A DNA stretch of 64,000 bases. Origin: Erpobdella octoculata. Its lineage: Eukaryota > Annelida > Clitellata > Hirudinida > Erpobdellidae. Shown one piece after another: positions 9,794 to 22,497 of the stretch (positions within the stretch are counted from its first letter, which is position 1; each line of letters opens with the position of its first letter). The stretch covers positions 9,530,206-9,594,205 of the forward strand of contig OZ022242.1 in NCBI GenBank assembly GCA_963978895.1. Reading direction: 5' to 3'. The translations under genes and the position numbers were made by a program. Below the pieces are notes generated by a model that was not told where the DNA came from, searched no databases, and saw only the letters and a program-made list of their open reading frames with translations.

Positions 9794-10684
9794 CAGTGCT
9801 CGAAATGGAAAATTTCACGAACCGCAACGCCGATTAAAAAAGAAAATTAACGGTGGAAATTTTATATGCTTCAATAAATTAATATGCCGTTTTATATTAT
9901 TTTTTTATTTAAACTTTTTTGGAAATTCAAAATGGTCCACTTTCATCTTTATTACGTCATTACGCCGTTATTGCTTGAATTTAAATCAATTTAACTCATT
10001 TGAGAATATAAATTGAATTTTGGAAGATCGATATTATATAATTAAAAAATTAATTTAAAAAAATAATTGAAATAAGTTTGGAAGTTTCAATTTTTTGTCA
10101 AAAGCATATAATTTCAATTACAAAAATAGAACATCACAACACAACAATAAAAAACATCATAATATTAATAACTGTAAATCATTTAAATTGCTTATATATA
10201 AATGTCATAAATTTATTTTTATTAACTAATTCAAATTAATTAATCCGGTAAATCCAACAATAACTTGTAAGTTTCGTCTTCTTTTTTTCGCTTTTACGAC
10301 TGTTAGTGTCGTCAGCCGAATGACATCCCTTGCTCAGCCATGATTTTACATAAATTTGTGCGGCCCAACCACTGATCTCTATATAGTTGGCCCAACGCTA
10401 TTAATAAACAACAATGCCGCTATAGTTTCAATGTTTAAAATGTTCGAAGTGGTGAAACAATCTCATTCATGGAACTGAAATTTTGTTCACATTCACTGGT
10501 AGAAACTGGTATAGTTGCAACGGCTTTACAAACTTTATATTTTGAATTTATTTTTTATTTAAAGGACGAACCGGAACGGCGCTCCGTAGCGTTCCTAGAA
10601 AATTTGACGAAACGGAACGATTGAAAAAAAAATTTCCCGAACCGGAACGGCGTTCCGGTCCGTTCCGGTACATTTCGAGCCCTG
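9794..10684. mobile_element. Non-autonomous hAT transposon, 891 bp
   Basis: The left end CAGTGCTCGAAATG and right end CATTTCGAGCCCTG are inverted repeats, extended inward by ACGAACCGCAACGCCG against the complement of CGGCGTTCCGGTCCGTTCC. The 8-bp sequence ATGTTACG lies immediately outside both ends (9786-9793 and 10685-10692), which is a perfect hAT-length target duplication. The right subterminal region (10560-10670) is rich in CCGGAACGG repeats. No transposase frame is inside; the middle is AT-rich filler. Confidence 0.9.
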
Positions 10685-10692
10685 ATGTTACG

Positions 10693-12700
10693 GCTTCCTT
10701 TTTGACTATTTGAGTTTTCTCAGTTTATATAAAGCTATCATGAATTAACATCGACATTTGTAGATGCTTTTATTCAGCTTTTTTTGTATATTGATGTTGT
10801 TTACAAATGCTTTCGAATAAATACAAAAAAACAAGTATAAAACGGGTTTTTAAAATTGCGTTTGTCGTCTTGATAAATGCATACGAAAAAGATTTTCTAG
10901 ATCTTCCGTTCTGCAATAAAAAAACAGCGTTGTTATTTTAAATAAAACCAATCTATTTTTATCTCAAGTTATTAGTTATGCGTTATCAGAAAAAAACAAT
11001 AATAAAAAGTCAACAAATTATTTGATAACTTTATAAATGTTTGCAGCAAGAAAAAAAATTTATCTAAAAAACGAAAAATTGTAGAATATTTTTCTTTAAC
11101 AAAAATGTTTAAAAAAAATTTAAATCCGGTATTTTTAAACTCAATATCAGCCAAATAAGTTTTGTCCGGGCGGGTGAATTTTAACTAAAATTACTCGATG
11201 TTACAAATTCAAACGATTCGCAAATGTTCTAAAACTGTTTTGTGCACAAGCCACATAGTCTTAATTACCACCCACATTTGTTCCCATCTGGAAAGTTTCC
11301 AGACAGAGGCGTAGCTAAGGGGCAGGGGAGACACTTGTTTCTGGACGCCATTTGAAAAGGACCACCAAAAGCTTTTCATAAGGGGCGCCAACATTTTACG
11401 ATTACCCTCGGTTATCGGGTGTTTTTCAAGGTCGGATACAAATTTAGTGAAAGGAGGTCCAAAATGGGTTGAGTTAAATTTTTTTTCAATACAGTGTTTG
11501 AATTAAAGTGTTCAACATATACTTTTGGTCAAGATTTAATCATTCAAGAGCTAATTTTTGTTACAGTTCTTAGCAGACTTAGTTAAATTTACTGACTTTC
11601 TTTGTAGTGAAATGCTATACAATACCATAATAAATCCATGATCAGGTTAATCACAAACTTTTATTTAGGTATTTGAAATCGAAGTTTGTGTTAAAAAAAT
11701 TGTTTTTTTCTTTACTTGTTATTAAAACAAATCTGTGTAAACACCCAAACTATAATAGCGGACGAGTAACTCTTCTAAAAATAGTCATATTTAATCATGT
11801 AATTTAGTACAAACATTTGATTAAATATTACATTAAAATATTAAAAACATTAGATATGTAGCCCGTTTTATTCAATCTCTGTACAAAATAAACAACAAAT
11901 CACATGAACAAGTAAAACCGAATAACTTTGTCTAAAGCTTATATAGACCTTTAGTGAGATGAGTTCAAATCAATATAGACACATAAAACAAACTAAAAGT
12001 AGAAGATGAATGGACGTTATGACAACTGTTACTCTGTATCCTAAGTAATTTTGGAAAAGTATCTACGACTATCTTTTTTCCCGGTTATCAGCTATTTTTG
12101 GAGGAAACATTTCCAGATGGGAATTTCTAGGGGCACCTTTTTAAACGTTTCTCTGGGTGTAAAAATCATATCTATGCCATCGTTCCCAAACGGCGATAGA
12201 GAAAATCAGTCTCCCTATTCAAGTTTGTTGAATCTAAGACTTGTGACATTTACTAGATTAGTTTTTAATTAAATGCTGATGTTAATCAGTTGAAACATCT
12301 TTACGGTCTGATCTCAGCCACGTAGCCATAAGGTGTTCTCCGGGATCTTGGACCCCTAGAAACCATTGAGGCTCCCAACAGAAAATAAAAAGTTTGACAT
12401 GGCAGTTTATGAAAAAGTTTGACAAATTTCGGTAAAACAACTTACGACTACCACCCCCTTTTCTGGTCATCAGGTTTTGTAGAAGGAGAAATTGTAAATG
12501 TTTAAAAAGTTTTGGACTTTGGACCCTCTCTTACAAGTACTGAGCCCCACAGGAAAATTTGGCTGGCTACGCGGTTGCGTGGCCTTAAAACTTCTAAAAT
12601 TTTCAAACTATACAACCGCATTTAGATCATTCAAACAATCTGACAAGCTAAGCATCATCCGAATTGTAAAAAAAATTTAAACATGAAATTGAAACAAATC
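10693..12700. other. Intergenic repeats downstream of the Gln-rich gene
   Basis: No coding exon is supported. Degenerate pieces include a hAT-like end CAGAGGCGTAGCTAAGGGGC at 11304, matching the MITE at 57788. The CGACTACC family recurs at 12055-12160 and 12440-12500, and fragments GCCACGTAGCC (12316) and CTGGCTACGCGG (12562) occur. Confidence 0.55.
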
Positions 12701-12710
12701 TTTATCTACC

Positions 12711-15700
12711 TCAGCGCATAGAATATTGTTGTTGTTGTTGAGTAGTACCGGTAGGACGGCTGAAATTTCCGCTGTTGGCCATCGGACGACCATTATTATT
12801 CCTTTGTTGGAACTTCACTCCGGCATCTGAATTGAAAAAACAAACAAAATTATTGCTAATTATAACATTAATTAACATATTTAATTAACTTTGTATGTTT
12901 GATGATGCTTGTTCGATTGTTGCTTAGAACCTGCATCGGGGTAGTTTTGAAAAATTCCGGAAAGTTTCCAGAAATTTTTTCGAGAATATTTAAAAAAAAT
13001 AATTTTTTAAATTTTATTTTAAATTAATTGTTTTCAAATATCAGGCAAGGCTAGCGATAAGGCCCTTTAAAAAAGTTTTGGTTTCATGTTTCTGGGTTGC
13101 AACTGGGGTTATTTTATTACTAATTTGCTTCAACCTATTTCTGATGTCATCACTGAAACAGAAAGGAACATAAAATTCATATCCGTTGCTCCAGAGGCAC
13201 TGAAGTTTATTCATAGTAAAGTAGGCATTTCGGGCATCGGGTGATTAATTTAGCAAACAAATTCAGACAAAATGTCCCGACAAAATCTCCCGGTCAAAAC
13301 GTCATTGGTCAAAATGTCCCTGGTCAAAAAAGTCCCGATCAAAATTTTCAGGTCAAAATGTCCCGGTCAAAATTTTTTCGGTCAAAATGTCCACGGTGAA
13401 ATTGTCTGAGGTTAAAACGTCCCCGTTCAAAATTTCACAGTTTAAAATGTCCCCGTTCAAAATGTCTCCGCTAAACATGTTTCGGCACATTTTGTCCAAA
13501 AATATTTTAACCGCATACTTTTAGCTAAATTTGACAATGTCATTAAACAAAATCCTGTGTTTAAGGCCCACCACAGTTGAATTATGCTCTACAGTGTAGC
13601 TTCTCGCAGTTGCTGTTTCAGTTTGTATACTTTGATACAATTTGGGGCTTTTTAAATGCGTAAATAATTTTTTTAGAACTGAAACATTTTGAGAATGTTT
13701 ATATAAACAATTTTATATCTAAGATTTTGACCGGGACAATTTGACCAGGACATTTTGACCGGGGCATTTTGACCGGGACATTTTGACCGGGAAATTATGA
13801 CCGGAGACATTTTAACCTCGTACCGAATTGAACTTGTGAAACCTGCTGTGAAAAAGTCTGGCTGGCTTGCAAAGCCAATAAAGCACGTGTATTATAAATA
13901 TACTTAATTGTTATGTAAAATTCATCAAAAATAATAAAAGATATTATTTTTCAGCTATAAGCATCTTTTAGAAGCATATTCAAACTCAAGTTAATTTGCA
14001 ATCCAATTTGTTTATACTGGGAAACTTTCTGACGGGAAAATTTCTGGAGATTTTACATAAAAAAAAAAGTAAATATACTCGACAACAAAATAGTAAAAAA
14101 ATATCAACTGATATAATTGATCTTTCTTGATTATATCGCATTTTGATAACAATTGTAGGGATGGAAGATGGAAATGATGACGTTAAAACTACGCCACCTG
14201 GTCGTTAGCAATTTTCCCTAAAAGTTGCAACGACCCCCCATTTTATTAATAAACTTGTGAAGTTTTGATTTTTTTCTAAGAAAACTCCTGATTAGTGGAA
14301 CCAAATAAGATCTGTCTTACATTATGAAACGGTCAGTTTCAGTCTATTTGTGCAAAAGCTAGCTTATTTGTGACAACGAAAATCTAGAATATGTTACTGT
14401 GAATATATTTACTCTCTGGGGCGCTTGATCTGGTTTATATAATAAATAATAACAAAACTGAAAAACAGTTTTGTTTTGTAAATTTCTTATAATTTAAATC
14501 TTTTTTGTACTAAATAAAACAATTTTTAAAATAAAAAAAATATTTTTTTCCCAAAATTTTTAAGATTCAATAAAATGCATTGTCATGAGAAGCAAATCTA
14601 TACTCCAAGTTTAAGTTTGATTGGATGACGGGAAACTTGTTAATTTTTACTTCAAGATTTGCAAGCAAGCAATCAAGACCGGCTTAGGAGGCCGGAGATA
14701 CTCTAGAGTACATAATAACTAGGTATGACCTACTTATAGAGTGCACCATGCCCAGTTATGATGTACTCTATAAATACGCTGTACCTAGTTATGATGTACT
14801 CTAGAGTATGGACTACCTGGTTAGCATCCAGGCACAACGTACTCTAGTCAGGTGACATGTACTCTATAGTCTATCCTTTACCAAACACATATTAAACAAC
14901 GATGTACTGCATTACCGATGCAGCCAGCAGAAAACAGAATCTAACAGTAAGGCTCCAGCATATTTACGCGTAATAAAAAGTGCAGAAATCAGAAGAGAAA
15001 TTCTAAAAGCAATCCATTAAAGAAGTTGTGGTAAAGAAATCTTCAACTAAACCATAATGTGCCAATGAAACAAACGATACTGAAGAAAGTTAGAAGAAGC
15101 AGACAATTTAAGCGGCAGCCATGGTTGGGCACATTGGTAGAGGCAAAACATTACTTAAATTGTGGATGTGATGGAAGTTGTCGCAACTTGTAAAGCTTGT
15201 CAACGCGGAAACACTAACTTCAACAAGGCTGTTCCTATTCCCAGATTGGCGTGGGTTTGTGCACTTTGCCAAAGACAACGGAGAAGGATACATTGCTATT
15301 TGCGTCGTTGTAGATTACCTTTTAAAATGGGTGAAAAATGCAAGTTGAAGCAAAAGATCAACAAAAGTATCTGAGTTTCAAAGCGGAATACCTAGTTAAT
15401 GGATGATGAAATAGATGTTGAAATCAAATTTTCTGGGAAAACTGTGGCTGACAACAAATGCATTTTACTCACTACCACGCAAAAGACGGAATGAGACGGA
15501 AACTACCTGTCTCAAGCAATTAACTAATAAGTAATTCTTTCAGAAGAACATAATCCTATTTTTAGGAATGCAGCTTGTAGCGTTTGGATCGATAAGAAAT
15601 ACAACGTTTATTATAATTTATTGTGACTGTAGGTATCTCGGATTTAATATAGTTAAGTTTTGCTAGAGCTCATCCTACCTTTGAGGATACTGTACTCTAT

Positions 15701-17762
15701 AGTCTTCTGTGCCGCAGGTATATTGGACATTAGAGTATAAAAATCTACTAGATTCCATTGTACCTACTACTCTCGGAATTAAAGATTCTGTAATATAGAG
15801 TCCATACCTCCAGAGTTCAAAAGTTGCCTAAAGTCCACCCTGCCTCCTACACCGGCGAAATTAATATAAGGGATTTAAAAAATACTGTAAACACTTCATT
15901 AACACCACTTATCTTTCAATTAGTAAAATGTTTTGCTCAGTTTCTAATTTCCACAAATTTTCTAAGAAATTAAAGCTACTAAATTATTGCCCAAATCATT
16001 CGCCTCACCTCCAGTATTTCCGGGAATACAGAACATGCCGTTGCACATAGATGGCATTGCTTGAGTTTGCATTTGTTGAGGCTGTTGAGCGGATCGTGTC
16101 TGTTGAGCGGGTTGTGGTTGTTGAGCGGTTTGTTGTTGTGGTTGTTGTTGTTGATGACTTTGTGGAAAAGATTGATAACAGGTTTGAGAATTTGAATTGG
16201 GGTCGATCATCATTTGTGATTGAGGAGACAGTTGGTACATCTGGTCACCCACTGTACATTTCAGAAGAATAGATTTTTAAATGATTTTTTTAGAAATATA
16301 TTTTTTATAAATACAAATGTGGATTTTATGTTGGAATAACTTTCAACAATGTAATTGATCTAACTGAAATGGTCCATCATTTGATGCTGCATCGTCGGCT
16401 GCTGAAATTGACGTGGTTGTTGAGTTTGCTGAGATTGCTGCTGGGCTTGTTGTGGATTGTGAAACGTGACGGTTGGAACAGAAGTAGGGGCAGTGCCTCC
16501 CATCTGAGAGTTCCATCCTGCATTGGGACAGTAACTTCCCCACTGATGATTCATCACTCCCGCTTCTGTCATGTTTTTTCCACCAGGACAGCTGCTACTG
16601 TACGCTACTGAGTCGCCGCTGTTACTGTTTGTCGTAAAAGGCATTTGCTGGGGACAGCCCATCTGATTGGTTGTAGTTGCTGATGAGTACATGCCGCTTG
16701 GTTTTGCGTCAGCTTGACTGCCTTTGGTAGCAAGATTAATTGAAAAATGAAAAAAAAATATTTGTGACTAACTTTGCGTACAACAAAGATTGTTTAAACT
16801 TAGTGTAATTCTTACTAAAAAATTGATAAAAAAACCTACTATTACTGCGATCAACACACTTTTAAAGCTTCTACAATTGCCAAATTTATGTAAAAAGCCC
16901 TTAAAGCTAAAGTAATAAAATTAAATAACCGTTTCCTCTAAAGATCTGTTGTGGAGTTTGGAATGATTGTTGTTGCATTGGCTGCTGTTGCTGCTGTATC
17001 TGCTGCTGGGGTGGAATTTGTTGCTGGTTGACACGCTTTGCGTTTTGTATTTTCACGTAGTTGTTGCTGCGATCGTAAAGTGGAGTAAAGGAATGTCCAT
17101 CGGAGACCGGAAATGGAAGTTTTCCTATGCAAGATTTGTATGGAAGAAGTATTGAAATTACGTTTTTCAAGTTATGTTTTTCAATCTTTTACACTAGGTG
17201 CTTTAAAAGAGTAGATACAGAAAACTTTATTTATGGCAAAAACTTCAAAAAAAACTAAAAAAGCATTGTTAAAAGAAACTGTTTATATAGAAGAAATCGA
17301 TATAAAACAAGTTTTTTTTAAAAACTATGGTTCATTTCAATAAAGCAAAAACCCATTTGTAAAGTTAAAAGTAATTAAAATATTGTAAACTAGAAAAAAA
17401 CACATGCATCTCATTCATTAGAATTCCAACCTGTTCTACAATAAAGTTGAGAATGAGGAGAGATTCCATTCTGTTCAAAAAAGTAAGGTGACATTTGATT
17501 CTGCTGTTCCGACGAGAATGGTGGGACGTCTGTGAATTAAATTTATTATTTCTATTATTATTCTTATTTATTATTTTCATTATTCTTTTGCTGCATATTA
17601 TAACGCATTCATTTTTTTATTTGAATCTAATTTAATTCTATAAGATAAGCAAGAATTAAAAGACAAATCAATAATTTTAATTTAATAAACACTAAATCTA
17701 TTAAAAGTTACTTTGTTGCCTCTCCTTATTTGACGCCATTCTTTGGTATTCAAATTTTGGCT
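12711..17762 (-). CDS. Gln/Asn-rich protein of unknown function, six exons, about 345 aa
   Basis: Six minus-strand exons join with consistent GT-AG signals: 17762..17712, 17529..17431, 17124..16930, 16721..16365, 16251..16009 and 12826..12711. Every junction is phase 1 and the four internal exons are multiples of three, so the chain is well supported. The best start is the ATG in the first exon (CAAAGAATGGCG context, MASNKERQQ...); a longer upstream start cannot be excluded. The product has no recognised fold. It is low-complexity, with runs of Q and QP/QT repeats in exons 3, 4 and 5, Asn/Ser-rich stretches, a few Cys (SMCNGMFCIPG, SYCPNAGW) and a basic RNNNGRPMANSGNF tail ending QQQQQYSMR. 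There is no signal peptide or membrane segment. The composition resembles prion-like domains of transcription or RNA-binding proteins, but that is inference. The 3182-bp last intron carries a foldback element and an integrase relic. Confidence 0.78.
13265..13818. mobile_element. Foldback-type element with GTCAAAATGTCC repeats
   Basis: The left arm (13265-13500) is a run of about 14 imperfect 16-17-bp units of the form CGGTCAAAATGTCCC. The right arm (13724-13818) repeats the same unit in inverse, GGGACATTTTGACCG, about six times. The 220-bp middle is AT-rich. Long inverted arms built of short tandem repeats are the hallmark of foldback transposons. It lies in the last intron of the Gln-rich gene. 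Clean target duplications were not found. Confidence 0.75.
14595..14690 (-). repeat. Dispersed repeat with CTTGCTTGC / TCCCGTxATyxxATyAA motif
   Basis: Read on the minus strand, GATTGCTTGCTTGCAAATC is followed by TTTCCCGTCATCCAATCAAA. Two + strand relatives are at 31140-31260 and 42750-42860. The nature of the family is unknown. Confidence 0.5.
14690..14885. repeat. Imperfect array of GTACTCTAGAGTA-type palindromic units
   Basis: ACTCTAGAGTA, GTACTCTATA and CTAGTTATGATGTACTCT recur several times at about 45-50-bp spacing. A looser set (ACTCTATAG, AGAGTATAAA) lies at 15690-15810. The two sets flank the integrase relic and may be remains of one element. Confidence 0.5.
15125..15375 (+). pseudogene. 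Ty3-type retroelement integrase relic
   Basis: The frame from 15162 reads VVATCKACQRGNTN, resembling the CxxC half of the integrase HHCC zinc finger, then AVPIPRLAW. After about 15255 the match continues in another frame as HFAKDNGEGYIAICVVVDYL and LKWVKNAS. This corresponds to the integrase core strand around the first catalytic Asp and is followed by a stop. The frameshift and stops mark it as dead. It lies within the last intron of the Gln-rich gene, on the opposite strand. No LTRs could be defined. Confidence 0.65.
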
Positions 17763-18189
17763 CTTAAAAAATAGAAGAAATACCCAATTTAATATAATAA
17801 AAATGCAAATTTTAACATATTAAATCTGTTTATTTTTACTCAAGCAAAAATGTTTTTTGTATATTTGTATTTGTAAATTTACACCAATAAATCCGGCTTT
17901 GATGTTTGAATTGTAAAGCAATAATTAAGTTAAATTATAAGCTGGTCTACGATTAATTGGTTTTGAAATCAACAAAACTCCGCGATTTTACCACCGAGTT
18001 GTATTATGACGTGTGCGATCATAAACAATGGCGTCATCTCATTTCTAGGAATGTGACAAAACAAAATATACAGACCAATTATAAAAACTTTTATAAGTTC
18101 TGTTAGTGCTAGGTTTTTATTTAATTTTAGAAATGATGGTGATATGATTGTTTGACGTGCGGGTGGTCCACGGCTCAGACCTGGCCGAC

Positions 18190-18203
18190 GTTGCCATGGC
18201 AAA
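18190..18203. promoter_or_regulatory. Near-perfect RFX X-box-like palindrome
   Basis: GTTGCCATGGCAAA differs at one base from the GTTGCCATGGCAAC palindrome bound by RFX factors. It lies about 430 bp upstream of the first called exon of the Gln-rich gene, in the GC-richer patch 18155-18205. The minus-strand ATG here is also in a strong GCCATGG context, so an upstream start exon is an alternative. Confidence 0.35.
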
Positions 18204-19386
18204 ATTTTACTCAGAAAAAAGGCTGAAAAAGTGTTTGAAAACAAGTAAATAATAAACTTTTATTTTGTTTTACAAAATGTCGCTTAACAATTTTTAATTT
18301 TAATAAAACAAATGTGGCAAATTGTTGAAAAAAACCATGAGACTAAATTTTTTTCTATATATTAATTTTTATAAATTACTGATAAACGCATACATTATAA
18401 ATTTTATTATTTATCATCAACTTTTTATTTATTAAACCGTTCACTATTTATTGAACGCACGTCAACCAAATAACGAGGCTAATATGACAGAGCTATTAAA
18501 CGGTCAACCAAGTAAACATTTCTTCCACACACGTTTGCTGTGAACGGGGGGTGGGGTGAGTTTGAATATCTTCACTGGTTCGTTAAAAATTAATTTTTAT
18601 TTACATAGAAAAAGAAGCAAAAAATCAGCGTCCGTGACCTTCGCACTGAAATGGTGGCGTTTTATGTTGCCATTCGTCACGAGGGATGGAGAAGAAAACA
18701 AGTTGTTCATCACCACTGGAGGTTTGTTCGTTAGAATTCACAACCGAACAACCTTTCACACTTGCTGCTTTCAGAAGCTTATTGAGTTTGTAATAAAGAA
18801 AAAATTAGTTGTTTCGGAGTTTATTTTCTTGTTTTAAGAGCCCAGTCAGAAGCGAATGAGTTTGTCTTAGACGAGGTTTTTTAATGTCATTTCGTTGAAG
18901 TTTAGAACATAATAGCTAGTTATTTATTTATTTTGTGTTTATAGAAATATACAATAAAAGAAAAAAACAAAATTATTTCGTTGGAAAAAAATGGCAGTTT
19001 GTTGTTTTTGTTTATGGAGAACGAGAATGTTTAGAAATGGAAAAAAACAAATGATGACGTCACAGAAAAAGACGCAATAATTTGCTTCGTAGCCAATTAG
19101 TCAGTTGCACTTTTTAAATAGACTGAACGAATGTTGCGCTGTCTGTTGTAAAACATGTTGGTAAATATTTCGCAACATTGCAGATGACGCATTCTGGAAT
19201 GTTGTGAAATTTCATCTCCAAGCGAGGACTTTGATGGGAAATAAATTCTGGGTGAAAACCGGAAAGACGAGTTGATGGTTTTGAGAGGAAAAAGTGGGAG
19301 ACAGGCAAGAAGAAATAATGAAACAGAAAAATACAAAAAAAGCAGAAATAAGAAAAAAGAGAGTGAGAGAAAAAGAGAAAAGGGAC

Positions 19387-19412
19387 GAGAGAGAGAGAGA
19401 GAGAGAGAGAGA
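19387..19412. repeat. (GA)n microsatellite
   Basis: About 13 GA units lie inside a purine-rich stretch (19320-19430). Confidence 0.9.
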
Positions 19413-21786
19413 AGGAGAAAGAAAAGGAGGTATGAAAGTAAGATGGTATGAAAATGTGATGGGTGGCAATATAAGCATGAAATAAAATATTATTAATTTC
19501 ACCAATCAATTTTTTAGTGCATTTTTTTGAAAGTGTTTCTAAAAATGGAGCCTAATAACACATTTTGGCCGGTTGGCTGGCTGGCTGGTTGGTGAGGAAA
19601 ATAAACTCAAATACTAGACTTTGATGAGAGTTCTGGTTTTTTGCATTGTATTTGCGCCAAATAGTTATTCCAGTAGTGATTGGTTTTAATGCTTTCAACT
19701 GCGATTATTTATTTCGTAGGTGGATTTTTTTGATTGGATTCAGTATTGGAGAAAACTTTCACCTGCGAAAAAAAATAATGGCTGTTCAGCTATTGTTTAA
19801 CATTAATAACAACGAATTTAATTTTAAATACGGGAAATTGAAACAAAATTGTGCGGTTTCCTTTATTTATAAAATGTAAATTGTAAAACTCTATATTGTT
19901 AAATTATAAAAAAATCAAAACTTGTTTAAATCGTATGTATTTATAAATTTATGAAATAATAGAAAAAAATTTGCAAGGACTCTTTCTCGCCTTTGAGCAC
20001 GATTTGTCTTGTTATGGCGTGTGCTAAATGTTAAAAAAACAAAAATATTTTAATGCATGTAAAACTGCTATTTTGGTAAATGAATTAAATTTTTGTAAGA
20101 CATCATTTATATTTAATTGTTATTTTTATTTTTTAAGCATTTCATACAAATGATTATTTCAGGAAATTACCAGATAGATCAAGATAACGACAAAAGGCCG
20201 ACAACTCAAATGGATCGGCTATGCTACTTAACTAATTGACAGTGCGATGATCCACCGACCGATTCATCACTCTTTTTACAGTCTTCCTCTTAGATAGCAA
20301 GCGATTTAGAATTCACTCTGCTGAATTATTCCATCCTACAGGAAATATAAAACTAAGAGAACAACACTGGTAGATAGCACTTCTGGGGGAATGAAGTTAC
20401 GCTTCGTTAAATGTTTTCGAATTGAATGGAAATTGAATATGTTTCAGTATGAACATATAAATTTGTGAATTTGTAGAAAGATTCTGTGTTGCAATGGCAC
20501 TTCATTAATTGAACAAAAAGATTTATATTTTAAATAACAAATGAAAACTGTTATCGTATGGATTTATAAATCAAAAACTTTACAATTTATTCATACAATT
20601 TTTATATCTTTACTAATAGATAATAAATATTTTTGATATTTTAAATATAATTAAATTATTTGGAGGAGTGAAACTCGAATTAAAACCGAAACTACTAAAA
20701 ACAATGACAGAAACTAAATTAAATAAAAACAAAACCTAGCAAGAAATTGTAGGAAAAAACCATAAAAAGAGGAGAAACTGAAAACGTGGAGAAGAATTGA
20801 GAAAAACTAAAAATAGCAATGCAATCGCTTAGTGGTGCTACATCAGCAGTTAGGTTTCCCCTTGATGAATATTAAGATGAGATTGGAACAAGCTCTTAGA
20901 TCGGAGTTATTTCTTAGCTGAAATTATCTTGGAATATCACCTTGTTTGGTGCTATTATTTCTTAAAAATGTTAAATATAGTTTCAGTTTTTATTTTTAAG
21001 TCTTTCTTCTAACAATTCAATTTTTAAACACGTGCCCATTCAAGCACAAATCATTGGGTGGTCATAGACAGGATTAGTTGTATACTGGGATGGTCACAAA
21101 AGACAAGAAAATGTTTATTTTTTCTCCTTGCCACCAGGTTTCATTTACTGCTTTTATTTATTTATTTATTTTATTATTCATTTATTTACTCATTTTGTTT
21201 ATTTAATTTATTTATTTGTTTATTATTTTTCTATTTGTTTAAATGTAGCTTCTTATATTTTTTAATGGTAATAATTATTTTTCAATTTAAATAATTTTTA
21301 CACGTTTATTTCTTTAATAATTTAATTGTTTGCCATGCAACAATAAAACAATGAAATCATTTATGAATATTTATGACAACCATTAATCGTATTTACAAAA
21401 ATCTGGTAATGTGAGATGCTAAAATTTAAAATATTTAAAGTTAATCCTTCCATCAAGCTACTTATGTTTAAGTTCAACGTTGTTAGTAGAAAAATAAGAA
21501 TAACCAACCAGTCAGCACTAGAAGAAAAAGATTCAGAAAAAAAGTTCTTTGTGTCCTGCAACAAGAGATAATGTCAACTAAGTTCATGTCAAATGGAAAG
21601 CCATCAATCTTTGACTTGGAGAAATATTTTCCGTGAGTAATAGCAAGAGATTCTTTTGTTATTTTTAGCAAGGTTTTCTTGTAGTTTTTGATTACCAAAC
21701 TAAACTTATATAATTGAGATCAACTTGTTTTTAAATGTTATAATATATTGAAGAAATTGTTATTGAGATGAAACAAATAAATAATT

Positions 21787-21880
21787 ATGCACGCACACAG
21801 TGACACACAGTGACACACGACACAGACACACAGTGACACACACACAGTAACACAAACACAGAGACACACAGTGACATACA
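21787..21880. repeat. CA-rich simple repeat (CACACAGTGACA units)
   Basis: About eight imperfect units of ACACACAGTGACA are present. Confidence 0.8.
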
Positions 21881-22265
21881 TGAAACCCACATCATTTAAC
21901 TGAGCCGTTCATAAATAACGCTTTTGCCCTGCTGTCGATCTTTCATATTTTTTCTAACGAATCCTGACAGCTAAAAGAATGACTTGAAAACCGTTCATAG
22001 TTATCTGTGCAGAAGAAGTTTCTTCAGTAGACTGCCGACGAGTGCTTGTTCAAATGGCTTGCAGCCTTGTAAGCTTCTCGCTGATATTATGGACAGTTTC
22101 GCTCATGAAATGTCAGAATGATTCAAAATTGGAAATTTTTAAACTGATGAATTGGTCATTACTTTTTTTGAGGTCACAATCTTCTCTTATTTATGGTATT
22201 GATAACAATTTGCAGTGATTTATTTATACAAGACTGAATCTCCTCGTTGTAGCCGTGGTCGTCGT

Positions 22266-22497
<232 letters not shown>

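Noticed and set aside
16369..16611. Plus-strand frames opposite the Gln-rich exons (Leu/Val-rich)
   Set aside because: Antisense of CAG/CAA-rich exons reads as Leu/Val; the minus strand has the consistent splice chain.
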